From: Deinococcus sp. QL22
GTDB taxonomy: Bacteria > Deinococcota > Deinococci > Deinococcales > Deinococcaceae
Length of the DNA: 64,000 nt
Direction of reading: 5' to 3'
Assembly (NCBI RefSeq): GCF_023370075.1
Contig: NZ_CP097149.1
Location: 868,001-932,000, forward strand
Shown here: in pieces, positions 38,790 through 49,102 of the stretch
Layout of the letters: each line of letters opens with the position of its first letter
Position numbering within the stretch: position 1 is the first letter of the stretch
Translations under genes and position numbers: made by a program
Notes under the pieces: model-generated
Database searches by the model: none
Seen by the model: only the letters and a program-made list of their open reading frames with translations
What the model was told of the DNA's origin: nothing

Positions 38790-40898
38790 ATGTGGCGCGT
38801 GTGGTGTTGGATTGTGGCGGGAGTGGCCTGTGCTGGGGTGACCTTGGGCGGCTGGAGCTTGGATGGCTGGGCCGGGGCCGAAGCCGCGCACGCTGCGGGC
38901 GACGCCGCCCACACTGGCCCGCCCGCTTTCCTACTGCAACTGACCCTCCTGCTGGGCGTATCGGCGCTGGCGGCCTACCTGTCGTTCCGCCTCGGCCTGA
39001 TTCCCATCATCGGGTTTTTGGTGGCGGGCGTGCTGGCCGGGCCGGGGGCGCTGGGCCTGATTCGGGATCAGGAATTGATCGCGGCGGCATCCGAAGTGGG
39101 CGTGATGCTGCTGCTGTTTACCATCGGCATAGAATTCAGCCTGGAGCGGCTGCAACGCATTTCCCGCCTGATTTTTTTGGGCGGCGGCCTGCAAGTGGGC
39201 CTCACGGTGGCCGCTGTGACCGGGGCGCTGGCGGCCTTTGGCGTGGGCTGGCAAAGCGCCGTGTTTACGGGCTGCCTGATCGCCCTGTCCAGCACCGCCA
39301 TCGTGATGCGGGTGCTGGCCGAGCGGGGGCAAACGGGCGCACGCACCGGGCAGGTGGCGCTGGGCATCCTAATTTTTCAGGATCTGGCGGTGGTACTGAT
39401 GGTGTTGCTGGTGCCCATGCTGGCCGGACAGGGCGGCGGCGTGGCAGGCGTAGCGCTGGCCCTCGCCAAAGCGGCGGGCATCATCGTGTTTGTGCTGGTG
39501 GCCGCCCGACGACTGGTGCCGCCGATCATGGAAGTGGTGGCCCGCACCTGTAGCAATGAAATTTTTTTGCTGACAGTGGTGGCGCTGTGCTTTGGCACGG
39601 CCAGCCTCACGGCGGCGGCTGGGGTGAGCCTTGCGTTGGGGGCATTCTTGGCGGGCCTGTTGGTCAGCGAAAGCCGGTACGGTATGCAGGCATTGGGCGA
39701 AATCTTGCCGCTGCAAATCCTGTTCAGCGCGGCGTTTTTCCTGTCGGTGGGACTGCAACTGGATTTGGGGTTCCTGATTCGCAACCTCCCTACCGTGTTG
39801 GGCGTGGTGCTGCTGATGGCTGTGCTGAAGGCGTTGGTGACCGGAGCCAGCGTGCGGCTGCTGGGCGAACGCGCGGCCATTGCCCTTCCGGTGGCGCTGC
39901 TGACCGCGCAGGTCGGAGAATTTTCCTTCGTGCTGGCGGGCACTGGGCAGGCGTTGGGCCTCAGCTTTGCCGGACTGGGCGAGCGCGGCACCCAGATTTT
40001 TATTGCCGCCACCGTCCTGCTGATGGGCCTGACCCCAGCGGTGGCGGCATTGGCGGGGCCACTGGCAACCGCAGGAGCCAGATGGCCGGGGGGCAAAAAA
40101 CGTGAAGCTGTGGCGGCTCACACTGCCGCCCCACCCGCCGAAGCCGAGGCCCATTCCGCGCTCCCTGTGGCCGGACGGGTCGTGTTTGCCGGATACGGGC
40201 CGCATGCCCGCTTGGCCGCCCGCGCCCTCAGCCGCGCTGGATTGCCGTATTCGGTCATTACCCGTAGCCCGGACGGAGCCAGCGAACTGACCGGGCGCGG
40301 CGCTCCGGTACTGATTGCCGACTATACCCGCGCTGGCCTGCTGCGGGAACTGAATCTGGCGTCGGCCCGCGCACTGGTCATTGCCGACGACGACCCCGAA
40401 ATGACCGAACGCGCCGTGAGTGTGGCCCGCACGGTGGCCCCCGATCTGGACATTTTGACGCACGCCGACACGCCTGCCGCCCTGATGCAGTTGCAGGCAT
40501 TGGGCGCACGCCATGTGCTGACCCCGCGCCGCGAGATTGCCGCCGGGCTGCTGGATCTGCTGACCTCCGAACACCTGACGCGGGCCGAGATTGCCCGCCA
40601 TCTGGCAGACCGTCCCGCCGTGTCTCTGAGCGCCGAGCAGCAGGCGCAGTGCGACCACGCCCACGCCAACGCTGGCCCCATCACGCCCGAAGCCGATGCC
40701 TGTTTAGAGTGCATCGCCAGCGGAGATACTTGGGTGCATTTACGAACCTGCATGACCTGCGGGCACGTGGGCTGTTGCGATTCCAGCAAAAACAAACACG
40801 CCACGCGCCACGCCCGCACCCAAGATCACCCGGTGATCAGGAGTGCCGAACCGGGCGAAACATGGGCCTACTGTTTTGAACACGGCTGGACGAAATAG
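38790..40898 (+). CDS. Kef-type monovalent cation:proton antiporter with RCK domain and C-terminal UBP zinc finger
   Basis: A 702-residue membrane transporter of the CPA2 family. About 12-13 helices span residues ~5-435 with family stretches [56 protein letters not shown] and [19 protein letters not shown] TrkA-N/RCK domain follows at ~455-570 ([22 protein letters not shown]). Residues ~620-702 form a UBP-type zinc finger ([17 protein letters not shown]...CGHVGCCD...H...H..TQDHPV...WAYCFEH), fused in frame. It probably exchanges K+ or Na+ for protons under nucleotide control. A zinc finger that binds ubiquitin tails in eukaryotes is striking here; its bacterial ligand is unknown. Confidence 0.9.
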   Translation: MWRVWCWIVAGVACAGVTLGGWSLDGWAGAEAAHAAGDAAHTGPPAFLLQLTLLLGVSALAAYLSFRLGLIPIIGFLVAGVLAGPGALGLIRDQELIAAASEVGVMLLLFTIGIEFSLERLQRISRLIFLGGGLQVGLTVAAVTGALAAFGVGWQSAVFTGCLIALSSTAIVMRVLAERGQTGARTGQVALGILIFQDLAVVLMVLLVPMLAGQGGGVAGVALALAKAAGIIVFVLVAARRLVPPIMEVVARTCSNEIFLLTVVALCFGTASLTAAAGVSLALGAFLAGLLVSESRYGMQALGEILPLQILFSAAFFLSVGLQLDLGFLIRNLPTVLGVVLLMAVLKALVTGASVRLLGERAAIALPVALLTAQVGEFSFVLAGTGQALGLSFAGLGERGTQIFIAATVLLMGLTPAVAALAGPLATAGARWPGGKKREAVAAHTAAPPAEAEAHSALPVAGRVVFAGYGPHARLAARALSRAGLPYSVITRSPDGASELTGRGAPVLIADYTRAGLLRELNLASARALVIADDDPEMTERAVSVARTVAPDLDILTHADTPAALMQLQALGARHVLTPRREIAAGLLDLLTSEHLTRAEIARHLADRPAVSLSAEQQAQCDHAHANAGPITPEADACLECIASGDTWVHLRTCMTCGHVGCCDSSKNKHATRHARTQDHPVIRSAEPGETWAYCFEHGWTK

Positions 40899-40907
40899 CG
40901 TGACTGC

Positions 40908-41648
40908 TTAGCGTGCCTGTGGGGCTGCGTTCTCCGTAGGCATGGTCTGGAGCGCCCGGAATGCCAAGAGTGTGGCCGCCACGTCCAGCAGGCCTATCAC
41001 CCCATAAACCAACTGGCTGGTGAGGTTGGGCGTAGAGCTGAATCCGGCGGTGGGCACGACATTGACCACAGTCATGGCGACGCCGAGGGCCGCCGACAGG
41101 TTCAGCCAGCCCAGCAGCCGTTCGCGTCCGACTGGATCGGCGGGGTTGGTCGCCAACCGAGCGAGGCTGCCGTACATGGCATTACTGGCAAAAATGGCCG
41201 CGCCCCACACGGTCAGCAGTGCAGTCAGGGCCACCGGATTGGCCTCCGAAGATGAGGTGTTGACGACGCTCAGCACGGTCAGAAACCACAGCGACAACCG
41301 GAGCGCCGTGAGCCAAGGAAAGGTAGCCCGCAGCGCCCGGAGTTGCCCTGCCCCCGGCGCATCTGGCCCCGGCAAGGGTTCAGTCGAAATGGCCTGCCCC
41401 AGCGTCACGCGGGCAAAGGTAGCTGTCCACCACCACATGACCAGTGCAGCCAAAAAAGAATCGAAGGCGCTGAGCCAGACCAGTTCATCCAGTCCACCCG
41501 CCGCGTTGCCGCGCCACAGCACATACGCCACCAGCCCGAACAGAGAGGCGACCTGCACCCACAGCGCCGCCAGCGCCAGCGAACGCCATCGGGGAGCATC
41601 GGCGTTTGGCACGGCTTTGGGAGTGGGAGCCTTCATTTCGTCAGCCAT
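40908..41648 (-). CDS. Hypothetical multi-pass membrane protein
   Basis: A 246-residue protein with about six transmembrane helices: SLALAALWVQVASLFGLVAYVLW, LSAFDSFLAALVMWWWTA, ALRLSLWFLTVLSVV, VALTALLTVWGAAIFA, GWLNLSAALGVAMTVVNVV and LVYGVIGLLDVAATLLAF. The charged N- and C-termini are probably cytoplasmic. There is no recognisable family motif. It lies convergent to the antiporter gene (9-base gap) and ~60 bases downstream of gatB on the same strand. Function unknown. Confidence 0.75.
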   Translation of the reverse strand: MADEMKAPTPKAVPNADAPRWRSLALAALWVQVASLFGLVAYVLWRGNAAGGLDELVWLSAFDSFLAALVMWWWTATFARVTLGQAISTEPLPGPDAPGAGQLRALRATFPWLTALRLSLWFLTVLSVVNTSSSEANPVALTALLTVWGAAIFASNAMYGSLARLATNPADPVGRERLLGWLNLSAALGVAMTVVNVVPTAGFSSTPNLTSQLVYGVIGLLDVAATLLAFRALQTMPTENAAPQAR

Positions 41649-41705
41649 GATTGGAGGGTGGAGTGTGAGTTGTGAGAATTGAAAGCTGGTGAATCCTCTT
41701 GGTGC

Positions 41706-43166
<1,461 letters not shown>

Positions 43167-43175
43167 ATGAGCCGC

Positions 43176-43181
43176 AGGATA
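43176..43181 (-). promoter_or_regulatory. -10 box (TATCCT) upstream of gatB
   Basis: Minus-strand TATCCT lies nine bases before the gatB ATG. No ribosome-binding site is present. Confidence 0.45.
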
Positions 43182-43236
43182 GCGCGGGGCTACGGGTGAA
43201 CCGGGCCACTAGGCTGGGCAGGTGTGAGGGCGTGGG

Positions 43237-43731
43237 TTACAGGCGGCTGCACTGGCCTTCGCGGTTGCCGCCTACCCGGTTGGAGCCGCCCTGCGGGGTG
43301 CGGGCGTTGCGCTCACACTTCAGGTTGCCGTCTACCGTCACGCGCGATACGGTCAGGGCACCTGTATTGCGTTCCAGTTCGATGTTGCCGCCCACACGGG
43401 TGTCCCCAACCAGTACGTCGCGTCCCCGCTGAGCCTCGATATTGCCGTCAATGACGCTGCCCTGCACAGAGATACGCACGAATCCGTCATCAGACTCCAC
43501 GTTGCCTTCCACCTGGGTATTTTTGAGAATGAGACTGCCGCCGCGTGACACCTTGACATCGCCGTCGACTCGCGTGTTGACCAGCGTGCAGGACGCGCCC
43601 TGCCTCACCTGCACATTGCCGTCTATGCTGCGCCCACTGATGGTGCCGGAACAGGTCAGGTCGTCGGCCTGTGCGCGGGGCAAAGCCAGCATTGGCACCA
43701 GCAGCACAGCGGTCAGCAAAATGTTCTTCAT
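43237..43731 (-). CDS. Exported repetitive beta protein (bactofilin/polymer-forming-like)
   Basis: A 164-residue secreted protein. A Sec signal peptide ([22 protein letters not shown]) is followed by a repeated ~20-24-residue unit with alternating hydrophobics and a V/I-D-G-N/D turn (RSIDGNVQV, TRVDGDVKV, TQVEGNVES, SVIDGNIEA, TRVGGNIEL, VTVDGNLKC). This layout predicts a small right-handed beta-helix or bactofilin-like solenoid. Two N/C-proximal cysteine pairs (C27, C48, and C-terminal C) could form disulfides. The start ATG at 43731 is favoured over a long non-conserved extension. Exact family not recognised. Confidence 0.75.
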   Translation of the reverse strand: MKNILLTAVLLVPMLALPRAQADDLTCSGTISGRSIDGNVQVRQGASCTLVNTRVDGDVKVSRGGSLILKNTQVEGNVESDDGFVRISVQGSVIDGNIEAQRGRDVLVGDTRVGGNIELERNTGALTVSRVTVDGNLKCERNARTPQGGSNRVGGNREGQCSRL

Positions 43732-43787
43732 CCCCTGAGAGTAGGGGCGGCCTCCTCCATTCATGCTCAAGAAATGAAGGCACGCCT

Positions 43788-44234
43788 TTAGCTGTCTTTG
43801 TTGATGGCCAAGGTCAAGTTCAGTTCGCTGCTCCTTGCCCGGGAGCCCAACGACTCGTACAGGGCGCGGGCTTCTGGCGTGGTGCCGAGGCTGATGCGTG
43901 AGATGCCCCGGCTCCGGGCGGCGGCAAGGCAGGCCAGCATGGCGGCGCGGGCGTGGCCCTGCCTGCGGTGATCGGGTTGCGTCCAGACATTCACAATTCG
44001 GCCCCGAAATGACTGCGGATCGCCCCGCGTCGGCCCCCATTCCAACAGGGTCAGGCCCGCGCCGGAGATGACGGTTCCCCCATTCCCCACAGTCAAGAAT
44101 CTCAGATACTTGCCGTTCTGCATGGCCTCTTCTACCCACGCGGCATGACTCGGCCGCTCCTGCGCGTCGCCACCGGCGGGGTAACGGTGCAGGGCAAAGG
44201 TAAGGGCGTCGGCAGGCGTGGCGGCACGGAGCAT
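43788..44234 (-). CDS. GNAT family N-acetyltransferase
   Basis: A 148-residue acetyltransferase. The acetyl-CoA binding motif A is RIVNVWTQPDHRRQGHARAAMLACL (R/Q-x-x-G-x-A), followed by ISLGTTPEARALYESLG. It transfers an acetyl group from acetyl-CoA to an unknown amine. TAGCCT lies six bases before the ATG. Divergent from the GRIGG-repeat gene with a 43-base shared spacer. Confidence 0.88.
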   Translation of the reverse strand: MLRAATPADALTFALHRYPAGGDAQERPSHAAWVEEAMQNGKYLRFLTVGNGGTVISGAGLTLLEWGPTRGDPQSFRGRIVNVWTQPDHRRQGHARAAMLACLAAARSRGISRISLGTTPEARALYESLGSRARSSELNLTLAINKDS

Positions 44235-44277
44235 GGGCAGAGGCTAGCAATTCGCGGGGTCATGTCAAACTACCGGC

Positions 44278-44799
44278 ATGACGGAGCAACGAGTGCAGAT
44301 CAAGGGACGCATTGGCGGCCTGACACAAGGCTATGACGTCCAGGCCGAATGGAACGGCTCAGAACTGCATGGGCGCATCGGCGGGCGCTTTGAGGGCAAG
44401 GATATTCGCCTGACCTTGCAACGTGAGCGCGTAGATGGACGCATCGGCGGGCATTTTGACGGCTTCGATGCCAATGGCGAACTCTCGACCAACCGCATGG
44501 ATGTGCGTCTGGGCGGGCGAATTGAAGGCGACAGTGTGGAATTGACCTTCGACGGTTCGCAGATTTATGGGCGCTTTTCGGGGCGAATCATGGGGAAAGA
44601 TGTCAGGCTGAACGCCAGCGGTGCCAGCCTCAGTGGACGCATTGGCGGCGTACTGGACGGCAAAGATGTGGAGATGAGCTTTGGCACGGCTCCGGTCTTA
44701 CTGGCCGCCCTGAGCGCCGTGTGTGCCTACAAAGCGCTCGAAGATCATCAGGCGCAGGAAAGCAGCAACGCGGCTTCGTCGTCTGCCTCAACCTCGTAA
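44278..44799 (+). CDS. GRIGG-repeat beta protein, unknown function
   Basis: A 173-residue protein built from ~six imperfect repeats of ~20 residues around GRIGG/GRFSG and G-K/F-D-V/I-x-L: KGRIGG, HGRIGG, DGRIGG, RLGGRIEG, YGRFSGRI, SGRIGGVLDGKD. The alternating pattern predicts a beta-sheet or solenoid of ~135 residues. A hydrophobic helix follows (APVLLAALSAVCAYKAL, ~139-157), then an Ala/Ser-rich tail. No signal peptide is seen. The repeat resembles the neighbouring exported beta protein in style but not in motif. I recognise no family. Confidence 0.75.
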   Translation: MTEQRVQIKGRIGGLTQGYDVQAEWNGSELHGRIGGRFEGKDIRLTLQRERVDGRIGGHFDGFDANGELSTNRMDVRLGGRIEGDSVELTFDGSQIYGRFSGRIMGKDVRLNASGASLSGRIGGVLDGKDVEMSFGTAPVLLAALSAVCAYKALEDHQAQESSNAASSSASTS

Positions 44800-44899
44800 G
44801 CGACAAGGCCTCCTGAGCGGCGCAGCCTGAGCCACAAGGCCAGATTCTCCAGCAAGCCGCACATTCCGCGCCGGGGGTGCGTGATACCTTCCGGCCAAC

Positions 44900-46393
44900 A
44901 TGACTGCACCCCACACGACGGCAGGGATGGCGCAAGACACGGCAATTCAGACTCCCGCAGCGCAGACGCTGAAAGAACTGCTCCAGACGCCCGCTTATTT
45001 GGGCCGCACTCCGTTTGATGGGGTGCGTCGCACCGTCCACGACGAGGTACGTGGCAACCTGATGCTGAAGCTGCGAACGGGCGAAGACCTGTTTCCCGGC
45101 GTGGTGGGCTACGACGACACCGTGATTCCCCAACTGGTGAACGCGCTGCTGGCCCGCCAGAACTTTATTTTGCTGGGACTGCGCGGACAGGCCAAGAGCC
45201 GGATTCTGCGGGCCATCACGGGCCTGATGGATGACTTTGTTCCCGTGATTTCGGGCGTGGAAATGCCCGACGATCCCCTGAACCCAGTGGGTGCAGAAGG
45301 CCGCGCCCTGCTGGAAGCGCACGGGCTGGACTTGCCGATTCGCTGGCTGCCCCGTGCTGACCGCTACGTAGAAAAACTCGCCACGCCCGATGTGACAGTG
45401 GCCGACCTGATCGGCGACGTAGACCCCATCAAGGCCGCCCGCCTCGGCACCAGCCTGGGCGACGTGCGCTCCATGCACTTTGGCCTGCTGCCCCGCGCCA
45501 ACCGGGGAATTTTTGCCGTAAACGAATTGGCCGATCTTGCGCCCAAAGTGCAGGTCGCGCTGTTCAACATCCTTCAGGAAGGCGACGTACAGATCAAAGG
45601 CTACCCCATCCGCCTTGAACTGGACGTGATGCTGGTGTTTTCCGCCAACCCGGAAGACTACACGGCACGCGGCAAAATCGTCACGCCCCTGAAAGACCGC
45701 ATCGGCAGCGAAATCCGCACCCACTACCCCACCGATGTGCGCCTCGGCATGAACATCACGGAGCAGGAAGCGGTACGCGGCGAGGACGTGACCGTGCCCG
45801 GATTTATGGCCGAACTGATTGAGGAAATCGCCTTTCAGGCCCGCGAAGATGGCCGCGTGGACAAGCTTTCGGGCGTGTCTCAGCGCCTGCCGATCAGCCT
45901 GATGGAAGTGGCGAGCGCCAACGCCGAACGCCGCAGCCTGACCGGAGATGGCCAACCTGTGGTGCGGGTCAGCGACGTGTACGCGGGACTTCCCGCCATT
46001 ACGGGCAAGATGGAACTGGAATACGAGGGCGAGATGAAGGGGGCCGATCAGGTGGCCCGCGACGTGATCCGCAAGGCCGCCGGAGCCGTGTACGCCCGCC
46101 GCCACGCCAGCGCCGATACCCGCGACCTGGAAAAGTGGTTTGAAGACGGCAACGTGTTCCGCTTTCCTCAGGGCGGCGACCCCGCTGCTGGCATGAAAGC
46201 CACCGCACAGGTGCCCGGCCTGCGTGACCTTGCCGTAGAAATTGCCGACAGCAACAGCGACGCCGTGCGGGTCAGTGCCGCCGAATTCATTTTGGAAGGC
46301 CTGTATGGCCGCAAGAAACTGAGCCGGGCCGAAGAAACCTACGCCGCACCAGAACAGGAAACCCGTCAGCAGCGGGGCGGACGCTGGAACTGA
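44900..46393 (+). CDS. MoxR/ChlI-like AAA+ ATPase
   Basis: A 497-residue AAA+ protein of the magnesium-chelatase-subunit-I/MoxR type. Walker [10 protein letters not shown] (GxxGxxKS) is at ~residue 93, followed by Walker [12 protein letters not shown], the helix-2/PS1-type insertion, sensor 1 [12 protein letters not shown] and arginine-containing [14 protein letters not shown]. Such ATPases usually act with a von Willebrand A-domain partner as chelatases or chaperones inserting metals or remodelling complexes. No VWA gene follows; the next gene is unrelated and a terminator intervenes. TACCTT lies nine bases before the ATG. Confidence 0.88.
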   Translation: MTAPHTTAGMAQDTAIQTPAAQTLKELLQTPAYLGRTPFDGVRRTVHDEVRGNLMLKLRTGEDLFPGVVGYDDTVIPQLVNALLARQNFILLGLRGQAKSRILRAITGLMDDFVPVISGVEMPDDPLNPVGAEGRALLEAHGLDLPIRWLPRADRYVEKLATPDVTVADLIGDVDPIKAARLGTSLGDVRSMHFGLLPRANRGIFAVNELADLAPKVQVALFNILQEGDVQIKGYPIRLELDVMLVFSANPEDYTARGKIVTPLKDRIGSEIRTHYPTDVRLGMNITEQEAVRGEDVTVPGFMAELIEEIAFQAREDGRVDKLSGVSQRLPISLMEVASANAERRSLTGDGQPVVRVSDVYAGLPAITGKMELEYEGEMKGADQVARDVIRKAAGAVYARRHASADTRDLEKWFEDGNVFRFPQGGDPAAGMKATAQVPGLRDLAVEIADSNSDAVRVSAAEFILEGLYGRKKLSRAEETYAAPEQETRQQRGGRWN

Positions 46394-46425
46394 GCACAAC
46401 TCAACTGTCCTGACCTTTTAAGTCC

Positions 46426-46473
46426 CCCCGCCGTACACAGCGTCCCTGCAAAGGAATGTTGTGCGCGGCGGGG
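46426..46473 (+). terminator. Terminator of the MoxR-like gene
   Basis: CCCCGCCG (46426-46433) pairs with CGGCGGGG (46466-46473), with a further CACA/TGTG pairing inside. ATTTCGCTTT follows on the plus strand. It lies ~33 bases past the stop. Confidence 0.7.
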
Positions 46474-46538
46474 ATTTCGCTTTGCCATCCAACGGGGCAA
46501 GTAGGATAGGGCATCTACCCTGCCCCGGAGGTTTCGCC

Positions 46539-47432
46539 ATGCCCGACTTTCGCCGCCCTACCTCTCTGCTGACCGCCCTTTTCGCTGCCGCGGCTCTGGG
46601 TCAGGGCACGCCCGCCACAACGCCGCCGACCACCGCTCCCCGCGCCATTTTGTTCCGACTGGTAGAGAACACGGCTGCGGTAGTCGGCACGCTGGACGGC
46701 CCCGCTACTGCTCGCCGCTGGACGCCCGGTGAGTCGTTGGGGCCACTGGCACACCAACAGATCGGGACGACGGTGAAAGCAACTGTGCTGGGGCCAACGG
46801 GCAAATTGGGGACGGCCACTGTCGGCGGGCGGATCGAAACCAACGATCCCTGCGATTGGGTGCGCGAAACCCGCTACCTGACCACCGTCAAAACTGTGTT
46901 TCCGGCCCATGCTCTGAGTGCACCGTGGAACCCCGTGCCGCGCATCATTACAGCCTTGCCACTCAACAGCGCCCCCTATTTGGCTATCGTCTCTGCCGAA
47001 CTGAAAAAATGGGGCCTGACCGCTACACCGCGCCTCGTGCAACTGCTCCGCACCGATCTGGACGGCAATGGACGGGACGACATTCTGATGGTGGCCGCCA
47101 GCGATCCGGTGACGTTTGGGGAAGGCGTCATGAACGGCGGGTACGCCGAACGTGCAGGACAGTACTCGCTGGTGCTGGTGCGCGAATCGTTGCCGGGCGG
47201 TGTCAAAACCAGTGTGTTGGGCAAGCGAATCTTCAAAACCGCTCCGGCCCCCGGTACCTTCCCAGAAATGTTGACCCAGCGCATAGGCGCAGTGGCCGAT
47301 CTGAACGGCGACGGCCGGATGGAAGTGCTGGTAGACGACTACGTACATGAGGGCGAGGGCACGACGGTCTGGCAAAGCGGCGCGGGAAACCGGGGAATGG
47401 CGAAGGTGCTGGAATGGGGCTGCGGGGTCTGA
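46539..47432 (+). CDS. Exported hypothetical protein with FG-GAP/EF-hand-like calcium motifs
   Basis: A 297-residue protein with a probable N-terminal signal peptide (SLLTALFAAAALGQG). Two acidic loops, RTDLDGNGRDDILMV and VADLNGDGRMEVLVDD, match the DxDxNGxxD calcium-binding pattern of FG-GAP/VCBS repeats. CCGGAGG lies before the ATG at 46539, which decides the start. Likely periplasmic or surface-located. No close family recognised. Confidence 0.75.
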   Translation: MPDFRRPTSLLTALFAAAALGQGTPATTPPTTAPRAILFRLVENTAAVVGTLDGPATARRWTPGESLGPLAHQQIGTTVKATVLGPTGKLGTATVGGRIETNDPCDWVRETRYLTTVKTVFPAHALSAPWNPVPRIITALPLNSAPYLAIVSAELKKWGLTATPRLVQLLRTDLDGNGRDDILMVAASDPVTFGEGVMNGGYAERAGQYSLVLVRESLPGGVKTSVLGKRIFKTAPAPGTFPEMLTQRIGAVADLNGDGRMEVLVDDYVHEGEGTTVWQSGAGNRGMAKVLEWGCGV

Positions 47433-47511
47433 TCGGGTGGTAGGAGGTCGGCTATAGGTTGTAGGAGAACGACTTCAAACTCCTTCCCACAGCCCACACG
47501 CCCCATCACTC

Positions 47512-48333
47512 CTAATACAACTTGCCCAGCACATCGTCCTTCATCACAAAGCTCTGCTCTTTGGTCGGAAATTGCCCGGCGCGGACTTCGGCGGCGTAGG
47601 CGGCAATAGCTTCGCGGGCGTCCCGGCCCAGTTCGGCATACCGTTTGGCGAGTTTCTTTTCGTCGCCCTCGTACAGGCCCAGAAGGTCGTGGTACACCAA
47701 CACCTGTCCTTTGCAGTACACGCCCGCGCCAATGCCGATGGTGGGCACGGTCAGACGTTCGGTAATCAGGCGGGCCAACCGAGCAGGAATGGCTTCCAGC
47801 ACCACCGCGAAGGCTCCGGCATCCTGTAAGGCCTGTGCGCCATCTACCGTGCGGCGGGCGCTTTCCTCGTCTTTGCCCTGCACCTTCAAGCCGCCCTGCG
47901 CGGTGGCGGTCTGGGGCATCAGGCCCACGTGTCCCATCACCGGAATCCCGTTCCGAGACAGCACACGCACCACGTCCAGCACTTCGGGGGTGGCCCCTTC
48001 CATCTTCACGGCGTCGGCCCCCGTTTCCTGAATCACGCGCACGGCGGCCCGCATCGCGTCGGTGACTCCGGTGTGGTACGTGCCAAAGGGCAAATCGACG
48101 ACCAGAAAGGTGTTCTGCGCCCCCCGGCGCACGGCGCGGGCGTGGTGAATCATGTCGCTTAAGGTCACGGGCGCGGTGGAGTCGTAGCCCAGCACCACGT
48201 TGCCCAGCGAGTCGCCCACCAGAATCAGGTCGGCCCCGCCCCGCTCGGCGTGAATACCACCGGGATAGTCGTAGGCCGTGACCATCACCAGGGGTTCGGC
48301 GGCGGTCATCAGTTCGGGCACGCTGCGTTTCAT
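47512..48333 (-). CDS. panB: 3-methyl-2-oxobutanoate hydroxymethyltransferase
   Basis: A 273-residue TIM-barrel enzyme that transfers a hydroxymethyl group from 5,10-methylene-THF to 2-oxoisovalerate, the first committed step of pantothenate synthesis. Family motifs: [34 protein letters not shown] (metal-binding Asp), [24 protein letters not shown] and IGIGAG. The start ATG at 48333 follows a TACCGT box (six bases). panC/panD are not adjacent. Confidence 0.95.
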   Translation of the reverse strand: MKRSVPELMTAAEPLVMVTAYDYPGGIHAERGGADLILVGDSLGNVVLGYDSTAPVTLSDMIHHARAVRRGAQNTFLVVDLPFGTYHTGVTDAMRAAVRVIQETGADAVKMEGATPEVLDVVRVLSRNGIPVMGHVGLMPQTATAQGGLKVQGKDEESARRTVDGAQALQDAGAFAVVLEAIPARLARLITERLTVPTIGIGAGVYCKGQVLVYHDLLGLYEGDEKKLAKRYAELGRDAREAIAAYAAEVRAGQFPTKEQSFVMKDDVLGKLY

Positions 48334-48367
48334 GGGATTACGGTAGCAGGACGCGGGCCAAAAGCGG

Positions 48368-48484
48368 TCTAAGGGTCGAGGGTCTAAGGGTCTGAGAACA
48401 GCTAAAGACTGGGGCGTGAAGCTGCCGCACACAGCATCGCCCCCGCCCTGGCACCTTAGACCCTCGACTTTTAGACCCTTAGAC
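48368..48484. repeat. Dispersed intergenic inverted-repeat element, copy 2
   Basis: Second copy of the element at 2981-3104. The right arm CACCTTAGACCCTCGACTTT and following TAGACCCTTAGAC are identical to copy 1 over ~33 bases. The central block (GCACACAGCATCGCCCCCGCCCT) differs at few positions, and the left arm has lost ~8 bases. It lies between the DUF420-like gene and the panB promoter, both on the minus strand. Confidence 0.75.
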
Positions 48485-48519
48485 GCCGCACCTTTAGACT
48501 TATGCCGCCTAAACGCCCC

Positions 48520-48999
48520 CTACCCCTTGATCACCTCGCCGTAGCGCCCCAGTACCAGATAAATGATCCAGCCCGTGACCGCCACATACAGCCAGACCGG
48601 AACTGTCCAGCGCACCCAGGCCCGGTGTTTGTTGAAGAATCCACGGGCGGCGGGTGCGTCGATATTGCTCAGATTTTTGGCGGCCTTCAGCCCCTTATAG
48701 GCGTTCCAGAGTGCGCCCACCGCCAGCGGCAGATTCAGGGTCGCCAGAATAATGTGACTGATCAGCAGCACGTAATAGGCCGTGCGCCAGGTGTCGGGGC
48801 CTGCATACCTCTTTTCGTAGCCGAGGCCAAGGCGGGTCAGGTACAGCACCAGAAAAATGGTGGCAAAGCTGCTGGCCAGGATCATGGCCCGCATATGTGC
48901 TTCGCGGTTTTGATTGCGAATAAAGAACACGCCAAAGCAAAGCGCGATGCCGCTGAGGACGATGGTAATGACCGCCCACTGGTTGATAGTTTCCGCCAT
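48520..48999 (-). CDS. DUF420 / CtaM-like membrane protein
   Basis: A 159-residue protein with about four transmembrane helices and family stretches [66 protein letters not shown] and [29 protein letters not shown]420 proteins such as Bacillus CtaM are needed for maturation of heme-copper oxidases. That fits its position 4.3 kb from ctaA-ctaB-coxB-ctaD, which strengthens the role, although the operons are separate. TATAGT lies nine bases before the ATG. Confidence 0.82.
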   Translation of the reverse strand: MAETINQWAVITIVLSGIALCFGVFFIRNQNREAHMRAMILASSFATIFLVLYLTRLGLGYEKRYAGPDTWRTAYYVLLISHIILATLNLPLAVGALWNAYKGLKAAKNLSNIDAPAARGFFNKHRAWVRWTVPVWLYVAVTGWIIYLVLGRYGEVIKG

Positions 49000-49008
49000 A
49001 TTGCCCGG

Positions 49009-49014
49009 ACTATA
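49009..49014 (-). promoter_or_regulatory. -10 box (TATAGT) upstream of the DUF420-like gene
   Basis: Minus-strand TATAGT lies nine bases before the ATG, consistent with a leaderless or very short leader transcript. Confidence 0.45.
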
Positions 49015-49089
49015 GACGCAAGGGGCCGGGGCGAGTGTCCGGGGGGGGCTAGAAGGTGGTCTTGGTTTAAAATGACTACGTAGGTCAGC

Positions 49090-49095
49090 TATACT
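49090..49095 (+). promoter_or_regulatory. -10 box (TATACT) for a leaderless transcript
   Basis: TATACT ends seven bases before the ATG of the interrupted GGDEF-EAL gene. Confidence 0.55.
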
Positions 49096-49102
49096 TGACC
49101 AG

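Noticed and set aside
44630..46399. 589-codon minus-strand open frame opposite the MoxR-like gene
   Set aside because: Antisense shadow; plus strand has Walker A and B motifs.
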